A stretch of DNA of 27,950 nt from Brachionus koreanus (GCA_016987375.1 PJRA01000196.1:784975-812924), one strand, 5' to 3'. Counted from the stretch's first letter, positions 1 through 8,535 are shown. Numbers and translations are program-made. Notes: generated from the letters alone by a model not told the origin.

Positions 1-71
1 AAAGGTACTTGAAAAGGAGATGAGCGCCTCCCCATTATCCACTAGGATAGAATAGGGTCAAAAAAAAAAAT
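1..71 (+). mobile_element. 3' end of a tRNA-derived SINE (cut by window edge)
   Basis: From about base 9 to the A-run at 60-70 this stretch is almost identical to the 3' end of the SINE at about 9868-10090. Both carry TTGAAAAGGAGATGAG, then CCCATTATCCACTAGG, then GAATAGGGTC and a poly(A) run. The only clear difference in that block is a G-to-T change in the GAGCGCC/GAGCTCC segment. Shared 3' sequence plus an A-tail at two unrelated sites is the mark of a short retroposon. The 5' part lies outside the window. Confidence 0.75.
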
Positions 72-299
72 AAAAATACTTTTAAATAGTTTATTAAAAT
101 AATTGTGAACTGTGACAATTTATATATGTCTTCTGAAATCTCTGTTGTTATTTATACCCATAAATTCGTGTTAAAGACATAGGTAATAATTAAGACAAGA
201 TGTGAAATAATGTCTTTCTCAGCATCTAGAAGCGTCTGCTTCTGAGATACATGAAAATCATGTTAATTCTTATTTATCTTTGAGCATCAGTTGAGATAC

Positions 300-850
300 T
301 GATGTTTAAGTGATACGTAGGGTGTATTACATCTTTCATAACTGCAACAATACGCTGCCTATTCCATTTTATACCAATTTAAATTAAAAAAATATATCCA
401 AGCCTTTTAAAACTGTTATCTCCTCTAAGAAATAAGAATTATTTTGTTTTGCTTTATCTTCTTAGATACATAGCTTTAGATTTTTTCATGTTGAAAGTCA
501 TGATCTTACATTTGGAAATTCATTCATCATCAGTATACCAAAAAGAATAACTTTTGAAGCTTTCTAGCATCATCATTGAATAAAAACAAAAAAAAAGGCA
601 TGGACCAAAACCGGACCCTTTTGGTATTTTCCAATTGAAAGCTTCATTATCTAAACTGAATCAATTCGCCTTAAAAGTTGGCAACTTATACTATATGTAT
701 TAAGTTTTGTTATCAATTTCCGATTAGAAACTTTATCATAAGCTTTTGAGAAATTATTATATACAATGTCCACATGTTTGTCTGGTATATGTTAATCCCA
801 CAAACATATGTTTTGGACATTTATTCTAGAATACTTCAACAATGCATTAA
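300..850 (-). mobile_element. Decayed LINE reverse transcriptase fragment
   Basis: Minus-strand translation gives a degenerate non-LTR reverse transcriptase. The stretch around 775-690 reads FSKAYDKVSNRKL with a following KLNTYSI, matching the FSKAFDKVSHxKLL...KLxxYGI block of CR1/Jockey-type LINEs. A later stretch reads SIGKYQKGPVLV, in place of the usual QG(S)VLGP motif. At 539-521 YTDD sits where the catalytic FADD should be, and NMKKSKAMY follows, as in NVxKCKVM. Several stop codons (for example the TAA in LWD*HIP) and a shortened palm region make it a pseudogene. There is no neighbouring endonuclease domain. The family assignment beyond LINE is uncertain. Confidence 0.7.
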
Positions 851-946
851 GAGCTCATGACCATGTTTTCGAGAATACATACTAATTTTTTTATTCTAAG
901 AATTCTTCAAAGAAGGAAAAAAACAAATTTTCAAATTATAAATTTG

Positions 947-1186
947 AAATGGCAAAGTAAAATTTTTGATCAAATTTCAGTTTTCAAAAATGAACAAAAC
1001 ATTTTAAATGCACAATTAAATTTCATCGCAGATTTTTGAATTTTTGTAACATTTCAAAGCTTTATTTTAACACTTTTGAAAAAGGATTGTAATTTCTAAA
1101 AATGCATTGAAATCTAATTGTGCATTTAAAATGTTTTGATCATTTTTGAAAACTGAAATTTGATCAAAAATTTTACTTTGCCATTT
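947..1186. repeat. Near-perfect inverted duplication (79-bp arms)
   Basis: The left arm 947-1025 and right arm 1108-1186 are reverse complements with only two mismatches by eye, separated by an 82-bp spacer. The arms contain GGCAAAGTAAAATTTTTGATC and its complement. The small ORF across 857-1039 lies in this structure and is not credible as a gene. The arms do not begin with a recognisable transposon terminus, and I see no target duplication. Confidence 0.9.
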
Positions 1187-1450
1187 GAAATGGGGTGTAT
1201 CAATAATGACACAATTATACTTAAAAATAGATAATTACTAAGGATAATTACTAGTAATGAATTAATTAAAGTTTATAAAATTATGTACTATTTTTTGTAA
1301 CTTTGATATTAATTTCAGAAGACCATATATTACTTAAATAATATTGATCAGTGTAAAACACCATTTTAAAATTAAAATAAAAAAAAAATAAAATTTTTTT
1401 ATCTTTATTCTATATTCCCAGGTATTTTCCAATTGAAGGTAAATAATGTA
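1187..1450. other. AT-rich spacer, nothing recognised
   Basis: This stretch is AT-rich with homopolymer runs. A 17-base stretch at 1421-1437 (GGTATTTTCCAATTGAA) repeats 623-639 of the LINE remnant. I see no coding signal. Confidence 0.5.
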
Positions 1451-1914
1451 TTACTTTTGAAATCTAACTATAATAATGCCCAACGCATCTTCCTTTAAGG
1501 TACTATTACTTTGACCATTATCTGGTTGGTCTTTTGCAAAACTTTCAAGCAAAGAACTATCTTGCCATTTATATACTACATTAATGCTAGTAATGAATGA
1601 ATTCAACCAAATTTTTGACGTTTGACTACCACATATGTTACCAAATTGAAATCTATAATTGTTTTAATAGTTGGCAAAGATGATCCTTTCTGAACACAAA
1701 AATTTCTGGCTTTGAAAAAAGATAATTTTTGATTTGAATTAAAATAACATGCCATTGGATTATTATGATAGATTTTAAAATCAGTTGGACATAAAACACA
1801 TTTGGATAAATTAAGTGACCAGTAATAACTATCAGTAATACAATATTGAAAATTTAAAATATCAATTTTTGAATAATATGTGTCTGAGCTTGATTCATTT
1901 TGAACTTGAACATA
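1451..1914 (-). pseudogene. C-type lectin-like domain, frameshifted (gene remnant or exon with indel)
   Basis: The minus-strand reading starts in a Cys-rich segment (about 1914-1745) with SDTYYSKIDILNFQYC, then KCVLCPTDFKIYHNNPMACY. It continues FFKARNFCVQKGSSLPTI, which fits the C-type lectin pattern CYxF...A..FC...G..L. The frame then breaks near 1650. One base away, the reading resumes as GNICGSQTSKIWLNSF and later YKWQDSSLL and KDQPDNGQSNST, resembling the WxD and QPDN elements of the fold, before stopping at 1451. The break could be a real pseudogene lesion or a homopolymer assembly error. A possible GT donor (AA|GTAATA) sits just before the stop. A further exon may lie upstream at 2395-2335, ending in GACTCAG|GTAAAA. 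The ligand is unknown; the family is usually secreted or at the cell surface. Confidence 0.55.
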
Positions 1915-2537
1915 TCATCTTTTTTTTTAAATAAACCAGTATTAAATAAAACACTTTTTGAACTGTGTGCATTAAAGCTCAAGAAAAAAATTAAAAGAAG
2001 CTGATTTTTAATCACATTTTTAGAAAAAAAAAATTTAATTTTGAATTAAAATCTTATTAATCAGTGCTTATAAATAAGTTTGATTTTAAATTAAAAAAGT
2101 TTTTAATGTATAAATGATTTTCTTACGTTTTATTTTACTTTTTTTTTTAAATAAAACGACTGCATCTTGTTTTAATTAAAAAAAATAAGAAAAAAAAAAA
2201 AAATTATTTTTCACTACATTTTTTTGAACAAGTCCAATATTTATCATTTTAATTCCACATTTTTTTAAAAAATCTAAATGTTTAACAAGTCTGAAATTGT
2301 TCTAAAGACTAATCTTGCAAATGCAAAGTTTTACCTGAGTCTATTATGTTCTTTAGTACAGCTTCAGTAACTTTGATAATGTCATTAGAATAATTTTTTA
2401 AATAATAAAATACTCACCAATATTGAAATAATAAATATAAAACATGTAATTAAAAAATAAAATTCTGAAAAATTAATTGACTCAATTTTGCTAAATTTTC
2501 CTTTTATTTTCAATTTTTATTTTAATTTTTTAACTAG
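1915..2537. other. AT-rich stretch, probably intron of the downstream RS-protein gene
   Basis: Long A and T runs dominate. The stretch ends in TTTTTAACTAG at 2527-2537, a good 3' splice acceptor for the following + strand exon. On the minus strand, 2395-2335 reads NYSNDIIKVTEAVLKNII without a stop and ends at a GTAAAA donor. It may therefore hold a small exon of the lectin-like gene. That second reading is weak. Confidence 0.4.
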
Positions 2538-3394
2538 AGAAAAAAAAAAGTAAGAGCTCTTCTTCCAGTTCGAGTACATCCTCTTCATCATCTTCGGACT
2601 CAGACGAAGATGAAGCTAAAAATAAGCAAAAAAGGAAAAAAAAATCAGATACAACAAGTCAAATATCAGAGGTAAAAATTGAAAAGCCCAAAGTTGAAGA
2701 AGAAGCTGAGTTTTGCTCTGTTCGGCCTGAAGAAGTGCCACCAGTTCCTGAGAACAAATTTCTAAAAAGACGCACCGACGGCCATACAAATCTGCCAACA
2801 GAGCGCAAACGATCTCGATCACGCGAATATTACAGGGATGCGGCTGGCCGCAAGGTCAAAGGTCGAGGCGTTCTTAGATACACAGGCAGAAGCCGGTCAA
2901 GGTCAAGAACACCACCGTTATGGAGGCGAGTTGCCAATGATAGAAAACACCTGCCAGAGCCTTCAAGTAGAGAAAAAAATTTCAGAAACTATGAAAATTT
3001 TGTTCGCGAAAAGCGTCACAGAAGGCCCAGTCCCAATCAGTCAAAAGTTAGGTCAAAATCAAGGGATCGTAGGTCAAGAAGTGCATCTGTTAAAGTTGAT
3101 AAATCTAGAGAAAGATCTAGAGACAAAAAGAGAAGTATTAGTCATGAAAAAACTATGAATGAGAATACGAGTAGTGAAAAAAATGCAGAAAGCCAAAAAC
3201 AGCGTTCAAAATCAAAGGAAAAAGCTAGAGAAAAAGAGAGAACAGGCAGGTCCAGAAATTCAAGTCGTGATAAATATTCCAGAAGCTCTCGAAGACAAAC
3301 AAGTCGTTCGAAAAGATCTTCATCTTCAAGTTCAAAATCTTCTCCAAATCGTTCAGCAAGTAAATCAAACAGACATCGAAGAACAAAAGACTAA
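2538..3394 (+). CDS. PPIG-like: RS-domain cyclophilin (peptidyl-prolyl isomerase G / NKTR-like), C-terminal exon
   Basis: The open frame begins at a splice acceptor (AACTAG|AG, 2536-2537), not at an ATG, and stops at 3392-3394. It gives about 285 residues. The order is a serine stretch with KSKSSSSSSSTSS and DSDEDE (2549-2615), a lysine-rich patch, then VRPEEVPPVPENKFLKRR (2720-2773). This last block resembles the PPxPENRFLxRR box I recall from nuclear RS-cyclophilins. It is followed by KGRGVLRYTGRSRSRSRTPP and a long SR/RS-rich tail to the end. Proteins of this type bind spliceosomal factors and phosphorylated RNA polymerase II and act in the nucleus. The cyclophilin domain should lie upstream and is not visible here. 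Overlapping ORFs at 2838-3473 are frame shadows. The alternative reading is another SR-rich splicing factor. Confidence 0.72.
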
Positions 3395-3442
3395 TAGGAT
3401 TTTTTTTCTCATTAAATATTTTTTCAAAAACATTTTTTTTAG

Positions 3443-3448
3443 AATAAA
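3443..3448 (+). promoter_or_regulatory. Poly(A) signal AATAAA of the RS-domain gene
   Basis: A canonical AATAAA occurs about 49 bases after the stop codon at 3392-3394. It supports 2538-3394 being the terminal exon. Confidence 0.55.
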
Positions 3449-3569
3449 ATTAAAAAAAAAATTTTATTTTTAAAAAAAGTTTTCTTAACTATTTATTTAC
3501 AATGTAATCAGTTATAAAAAAGTTAAATGATATAATGTTTGAAAATAAGAGTAATTTTTTTTCAAAATT

Positions 3570-3948
3570 AATCAAAAGGCTAGTGCCCATGTCATTAATA
3601 ACCGATTAACACTTCATTTATTTTTTTTTTATAAAAAAAATTATTACAAATTAAAGTAAATATTTTTTTTTAAAAGTTAAACATTGAAACATTTAAATTA
3701 AATTTTTTGTATATTTTTTTCAAAATTTGTAAAAATCAAATTGATATTATTGAATATAGAAAGCTTGATATAATGTTAAACACTTCAACATTGATCTCCT
3801 GATCACAAAGCAATTCATCAGTCTTGTATAAAAATATTCAAAAGTTTTTTCACCATTGATCGTTCTGGACATTGGTTCAATAAGATTGTCGCTATTTTTT
3901 TAAATTGTATTTTAAGTTTCTTGAGTCTTAAATTTTCAGGCGAATTAT
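3570..3948 (-). repeat. Unclassified dispersed repeat, copy A
   Basis: This copy aligns along its length with 21428-21766. Shared blocks include GGCTAGTGCC, CCGATTAACACT, ACTTCAACATTGAT, CCTGATCACAAAG, TTTTTCACCATT, GACATTGGTTC and AATTTTCAGG. The minus-strand reading conserves a peptide between copies: DNLIEPMSRTINGEKTFEYF here, and NLIEPMSKTVNGEKS in the other. Most of those changes are conservative, suggesting that a coding transposon family gave rise to both. I could not assign the family. The frame is closed by stops on both sides. Confidence 0.65.
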
Positions 3949-4099
3949 GGAAAAATAATATTTTGTAGGCAGAAGATAACATTCAATCAAGAGTTCTATA
4001 CTGAAAAGCATAACGGGTGAGGCATAAGTAAATGGACAAAAATTAAAAGTGATATTAAGTTTTGTTTTTTTTTCTGATGTAAAGAATTTATTTTTTAAT

Positions 4100-4462
4100 A
4101 GAATTACGATTTTTAAATAAAGAAAAACTTCAACGTTGCCGATTTTTCTGAGCTTTGCTTTGACCCCCGTCATAAGGGATTTCACAAAATTTAAGTCGAA
4201 TTCCTTCAACTTCAACTCAATTCGGCTAATCAGCTGCTGCTCAGTAGAGGCTTATTAACCTCCCTCGTATACTTTCTTACTTAAACAACCCCAAAAAATA
4301 TTTGTGTAATATCCGGCATTTTCTCGCATGTTGTCTCTCGAAAAAGTAAAGTATTTTTCGTCGTCCAAAATAAGTGAACATGGTGAGCGATATAGCATTT
4401 TTGAAAGCTTTGCGCTCAAGTGCTTTGCTTTTTCAAACTGTACGACACTTTATTTTATCGTT
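4100..4462 (-). pseudogene. Tc1 transposase: catalytic and C-terminal pieces
   Basis: On the minus strand the frame from about 4462 reads VVQFEKAKHLSAKLSKML, then SPCSLILDDEKYFTFS, then DNMRENAGYYTNI. This is the first catalytic Asp region of an IS630/Tc1 DDE transposase. It then stops. A second open piece from about 4250 reads TEQQLISRIELKLKEFDLNF and then VKSLMTGVKAKLRKIGN, the normal C-terminus of this transposase family just before the TIR. The sequence between them (second and third acidic catalytic residues) has been deleted. Loss of most of the active site rules out function. Confidence 0.8.
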
Positions 4463-5588
4463 TTTTGACTATAAAGTTTTATTACTTATAAAAGAATCGC
4501 CTGTATAAGTTGTGCTACAATTTTTGTAATCTCAGAATTTCACGAAATTCCTAGCTTTCTTTAACAACAATTAAAAGATAAGCAATGATAAACAAGCCGA
4601 CACAAAACACAAACTCGATGGAGTACATAAAATTACTAGAGTACAAACTGCAACAGGATCTTATAGAGCACAAAAAAGTATTTAATTTAAATGGGCAAGC
4701 ACAATTCAATTACGAATCGAACAAACTCAATCACAAATCGACAATTTAAAACGCTATGAACCAAACGTTTTTGATGATAAAAAACAAAACAAACCCACTA
4801 TTAAAATGTCAGTACCGTTAAAATCAAGTAACCGAACCACTTCTAAACAAGGCGGACCAAATATATCAAACATCTCAATGATTTCTAAACCGGTCACAGA
4901 ACAAAGCGAAATGAAATCTTCCAAAACTCCAAAACCGGAATTCACTTTTCAGAAAGATTTGAAATCAGAGCAAATAAAATCAATTCGAAAACAAAACAAA
5001 ACAACTCTAGGACTCAATAAGAGTTTTAACGAAGACACCGACTTAATTATTAGGAATTTCATCGAAAACTATATTCAAAATCGTTTAAATTCTCTTGATA
5101 AACGACTGGGAAAATTAAATCTTCAAATATACTCTAATGAACTCTTGATTAGTGAGACAAGAACAATTATCAGTAAGATTTCAAAGAGTACAAATGATAA
5201 TAGAAAAGAATTTGAAATCACGTTGGACAACATAAAAAATATTTTAATTGGTAACCATGCATCAAAATTAGTTACTCAGACTGAAATAACTTAGAAATAG
5301 GGTTCATTTAAATTTTGAAAATGTTGTATTTTTTATTTTGATTTCTTTTTTTACAAAATGCTAGAAAAATTATGTAACATAGTACAACTTAAATCTTTTG
5401 ATATTGTGTTTCTTATTTTTATTTGAAAGTTAATAATTTTTGTATAATTTAAAATAACTTTTTTGAACTTTCTTGAATTTTTAATTTAAAAATATTAAAT
5501 ACAGTGACCCTAATTTGACGGGTCACTGAGCAAGTGGTCGGCGATCGGCCTCAGCTTAGAATTAATAAATAAATAAATAAATAAATTT
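4463..5588 (+). mobile_element. Retroposon-like insertion with (AATA)n tail, carrying an ORF
   Basis: This block interrupts the minus-strand Tc1 transposase between its HTH part (ends ...YRKREKKPK, about 5593) and its catalytic part (starts about 4462). Its + strand 3' end is an (AATA)n run at 5563-5585, preceded by a GC-richer segment (5510-5560, GACGGGTCACTGAGC...). A simple-repeat tail of this kind is typical of LINE-mobilised DNA. It contains a coding stretch at 4585-5294 and no reverse transcriptase. I could not find the target-site duplication, so the 5' boundary is approximate, inferred from where transposase coding resumes. Confidence 0.55.
4585..5294 (+). CDS. Unrecognised lysine/serine-rich coiled-coil protein, probably with one frameshift
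   Basis: An ATG at 4585 opens a frame reading MINKPTQNTNSMEYIKLLEY and then KLQQDLIEHKKV, which stops at 4749. A second frame is open from 4686 to the stop at 5292-5294. It starts IQLRIEQTQSQIDNLKRYEP, a coiled-coil-like continuation, and contains an ATG at 4806 that gives a 162-residue ORF. A one-base indel near 4686-4700 would join the two into about 235 residues. The middle is a Lys/Ser/Thr-rich, probably disordered segment (4806-5010). The end (5020-5280) is charged and helical, for example FIENYIQNRLNSLDKRLGKL. No known domain is recognised. Its place inside a tailed retroposon suggests a LINE ORF1-like protein or a retrocopied host gene. Confidence 0.45.
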
Positions 5589-5592
5589 TGGC

Positions 5593-5938
5593 TTTTTTTC
5601 ACGTTTTCGATATGATTTACCCATTTTTTTTAAATGTCAACCAACTGTTCTTTGGTGGATAGAAAATTTTCTAGCTAGACGTCTTTGACTCACTCCAGTT
5701 CGCATATTGGTCAATCTTTTCAGTTTTTTCTTCATTGCAGCTGTCTAGGTGCTTGGACGACCCTTTCTCTTATTGTCTTTTCTCGGCCCTCCATTTTGAA
5801 TACGGTTGATTGTATTATATATGGTACTTCGAGCAATTCCTTGCTTTGTAAAGTGCAAGACAAGATCAGATTTTTGTGAAATCATTTTTTTAACTGCTTT
5901 TCGAAAATTCTCTCGTTCATCACAGAAAGTGGCATTTT
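5593..5938 (-). pseudogene. Tc1 transposase: N-terminal DNA-binding part
   Basis: The minus strand reads ATFCDERENFRKAVKKMISQ from about 5935. It continues KSDLVLHFTKQGIARSTIYN and TINRIQNGG, then KRKGRPST, a stop, and later MRTGVSQRRLARKFSIHQRT. This is the paired helix-turn-helix with the GRPS linker of Tc1-like transposases. The two in-frame stops (after GRPST and within RTVG*H) show decay. It belongs to the 4013-6852 element and ends at the (AATA)n tail of the insertion. Confidence 0.8.
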
Positions 5939-5985
5939 AAAAAAATAATTTTTCCAATATTATAGCTAATGGTTACTAGTTTAAA

Positions 5986-6001
5986 TATATATATATATAT
6001 T
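5986..6001. repeat. (AT)n microsatellite beside the pogo insertion
   Basis: A short alternating AT run immediately precedes the TA where the pogo element begins. It is a plausible TA-rich insertion target. Confidence 0.6.
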
Positions 6002-6002
6002 A

Positions 6003-6782
6003 CAGTTGAGTCTAGGTATAACGATTGGCTCGGTTTTGAAAAATGACAATCGTTATATCAAATATCGTTATATTAAATTTACATGTATAAGGATGGGAAA
6101 AAAATAAAAAATTCAAAATGATTTTAGTTATTTTTTTTAAACTTTTATTGACTAAAAATTACAAAAAAAATATTTAAGATTCGGGATGTTGAAACCAAGT
6201 GTCAAGAGCTGATTCGATGTCACCATAAGTCGGAGGCTTAATTCGTTTTTGTTTCGGCGCAATCAAATTGTTCTCGTATTCATTTAGTTTTTCTATGCTT
6301 TTTTTACTAATTTTTGTTGATATAGTTTCTAAGTCAATTGCTTTTCTTTTTTTATTATTTATTGACATTTTTTATTAATGATTGATTATGTTATGTTATT
6401 AATGTTTTTCTTTTATTTTTTTTATTTAAATAGGTTTTTTTATCATAAGCAAAAATATAAACAATCAATTAAAATTAATTAGCACATATATATATTTTTA
6501 TCTCCTATTTTTTTTTAATTTTTAATCGTAACAAGTCTTTTTTCTTTTTTTTTGATAATAGGAAATAACAAAATCGTTATATAAAGATGTATTTGTATAC
6601 ATTTCGGCTAAGTGTTTTTTTAATTTTTTTTAATCGTATTAAAGAGAAATCGCTATATCGCACATCGTAATATCAAATTTTTTTCCTATGTAAAGGTATT
6701 ATAAAAAATTGGTTATTTGAAGTTTGATCGTATTATGATAAAAATCGTTACATCGCGGATCGTTATAGTAAGGTTCGACGGG
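6003..6782 (-). mobile_element. pogo/Tigger-type DNA transposon, internally deleted
   Basis: The left end at 6003 (CAGTTGAGTCTAGGTATAAC) follows a TA. The right end at about 6760-6782 is, read inward, the imperfect complement (CCGTCGAACCTTACTATAAC). Both match the Tigger/pogo terminal type CAGTYGAACC...TATAACGA. Subterminal copies of ATCGTTATAT occur at both ends (6049-6075, 6574-6584, 6650-6680, 6744-6767). It lies inside the Tc1 element, between the HTH part and the right TIR, so it arrived later. At roughly 0.78 kb it retains only a transposase stub. Confidence 0.75.
6174..6368 (-). pseudogene. pogo transposase N-terminal stub (64 aa)
   Basis: The ORF has an ATG at 6368 and a stop at 6174. 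It begins MSINNKKRKAIDLETISTKI, a basic stretch as in pogo/CENP-B-type N-terminal HTH domains. It ends PPTYGDIESALDTWFQHPES, which resembles the ...DVExALxxWF... start of the CENP-B DNA-binding domain. The DDE catalytic domain is absent. It sits inside pogo-type TIRs, which supports the assignment more than the peptide alone does. Confidence 0.5.
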
Positions 6783-6854
6783 AGATCATCTGATCATTTT
6801 CCTTTTGGGAAAATAAGCTTAACTTTTGTCTATTTACTTATGCCTCACCCGTTA

Positions 6855-8520
6855 TTATGCAGATTGCGTAAAATTTGTTATGTCATGGTGTTATAGATCA
6901 ACTTATAATCACAAGTCATCAAGTCATAGTCAAGTCACTGACTTACTTCTTACGACTAAGGTTGTTTTCATATGACACCATATATGTGCTGCCAGTCTAA
7001 TGGGTAAAGGAGTCTTTATTTATGCTGCCAGTCCATTTTATAGAGAATTTATTTATGATTTAAGTGAGCCATAGCTTGTTTTTTACGGTCTAGTTTTCAA
7101 GAAGATAAAAATAAAAAAAAACCAAAAATGACCATTGTTCTAAAATCTAATAATCATCGGTTGTTTTATATGTATCTCTTATGGAAAATTATCAACTTAA
7201 GAAAAACTAGCTCTAAAACTTAAAAAAAGCTCCAAATGAAGACTATAAATAAAGATTTTATTTCATTAAGATATTTATTTAAAAGCTCAAATTTAATTTT
7301 ATATTTTATAGTACAAAATTAGAGGACATTTGACCTTTTAAAGATCAAAAGTTACTCGATAAATTAATAAAATTAATCGATAAAGACAAGGCTTGTATCA
7401 ACCAAAATTTAGTCTGTGTAAAAACTGTTCAATTAATTTTAAAAAATATTAAAATTAATTGAACAGTTTTTGCACGGACTAAATTTTAGTGATTTATACC
7501 TGATTAGTGATATACAGCTGATACATTTTGAAGAACGGTTTTTAGACTTTTAGAAAAAAAGTTATTTAAATTTTAAATTTTTGTTTTTGTTTTTTGTTCC
7601 AAAATTCACAATACCCTATTATCAACATTCTATTTTGATGATTGCTTTTCTAATACAGTGCCCAGTCCATCATGCCAGACCTTATCAAATATTGTTGAAC
7701 ACATAAAAAATATGAATTTTTTTAAATAAAAATATTTAATATTATTAATAATTAGTTGACCTTTCGAATGACTTGAGCTTAAATATGCTAGCCTGACGGA
7801 TTTATCCAAGGTTAACTTAAGAGTAAAAAGTAAAGAACTAGATTTTGTTGAATAAACGTTTATTTTAAAAAGTTGGCTATAAAAAGGGGAAAAATTACAT
7901 GTTAAAAGCTGCTCTGTTTAAAATTAACTCTTATTTATATATCAGTAGTTAATTTAAAAAGACTAGTAAAAGTACAACAGTTGAAAAATTAAAATAAATT
8001 GTAAATCAAATCCATTAACCTTATGAACGTATGATTAATAAATTAAAAAATAAGCCTAAAAGTTATAGATCATCATAATTTCAAATAAAATTTATTTTCA
8101 TAAATTAGAATTGAACAAAATTTTTTAAAATCGAAACCTTATAAATATGAAATAAAACGAGATGAACAGTTGATTTTGAAAATGAACTGAATTATGTTGA
8201 ATTTAAAAGTCTCAAACAATGTGTTATGAATGCAAAAATTGATTGAATAAAGGATTGGAAGCTACTATAATGCTATTTAGTAATTTAGTGTTTTTGGACA
8301 TACCTAATGGTATTAAATAAAATAAAATTTTTAAATAATTGATTTAAAATTTTATTTAAAAAATTAAAAAAAATTAATTAGAAAAAAATTAAATTTTATT
8401 AACACCGGAAGATATCAGATTTTATTAGTTGTAGAAATTAGATCAAAACAAAAACAAGATAAATATAAACAGATCAATTTACAGTCATTTCTGTATGCTT
8501 AGCTTTTTAAACTAGAAATT
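6855..8520. other. AT-rich spacer with local repeats, no gene seen
   Basis: No open frame of note was found on either strand. The stretch holds a short direct duplication (GTGCTGCCAGTC at about 6990 and ATGCTGCCAGTC at about 7023), the 40-bp-arm hairpin at 7401-7490, and many short A/T runs. It lies downstream of the PAQR gene 3' end, so it is probably intergenic. Confidence 0.6.
7401..7490. repeat. Compact hairpin, 40-bp inverted arms with 10-bp loop
   Basis: Arms 7401-7440 and 7451-7490 are reverse complements at about 37 of 40 positions (ATTTAGTCTGTG, AAAACTGTTCAATTAATTTT), with an AT loop. One arm with its flank (TTGTATCA...AAATTTAGTCTGTG.AAAAACTG) is also found at 27678-27717 inside the ORF at the right edge. 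The sequence is therefore present at least twice in this window. Confidence 0.85.
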
Positions 8521-8523
8521 TGA

Positions 8524-8529
8524 TTTATT
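8524..8529 (-). promoter_or_regulatory. Poly(A) signal of the PAQR gene
   Basis: AATAAA on the minus strand, seven bases after the stop codon at 8536. It is very close, but AT-rich genes of this kind have short 3' UTRs. Other candidates may serve instead. Confidence 0.45.
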
Positions 8530-8535
8530 TACAGT

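Larger units (their letters stand above)
4013..6852 (-). mobile_element. Tc1-type DNA transposon with TIRs, broken by nested insertions
   Basis: Terminal inverted repeats of 29 bp, with one mismatch, bound the element. The left is 4013-4041 (ACGGGTGAGGCATAAGTAAA...) and the right is 6824-6852, its reverse complement. Each is flanked by TA (4011-4012 and 6853-6854), the target duplication of the Tc1/mariner superfamily. The transposase runs on the minus strand in pieces: a helix-turn-helix part (5938-5593), a catalytic piece with LILDDEKYFTF (4374-4339), and a C-terminal piece (about 4244-4100). About 1.1 kb (about 4463-5588) splits the N-terminal and catalytic parts. A pogo element (about 6003-6782) sits between the HTH region and the right TIR. 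Roughly 190 residues of the catalytic core are missing between the last two pieces. It is inactive. Confidence 0.85.

Noticed and set aside
857..1039. 60-codon + strand ORF
   Set aside because: It lies mostly in the left arm of the inverted duplication and beside a LINE remnant; its composition is not protein-like.
1421..1437. 17-mer shared with 623-639 as evidence of a repeat family
   Set aside because: It is too short and does not extend on either side. It may be a micro-fragment of the LINE or chance in AT-rich DNA.
2838..3473. Overlapping ORFs in other frames of the RS-domain exon
   Set aside because: They are shadows of the SR-rich frame. Low-complexity AGA/TCA repeats keep neighbouring frames open.
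3928..4215. 95-codon minus-strand ORF taken as a gene
   Set aside because: It is the C-terminal piece of the Tc1 transposase read on through the left TIR.
4380..4506. + strand ATG|GTGAGC, looking like a first exon with a donor right after the start codon, plus an acceptor-like AATCTCAG at about 4533
   Set aside because: The minus strand here is clearly Tc1 transposase (LILDDEKYF), so the apparent splice signals are most likely coincidence.
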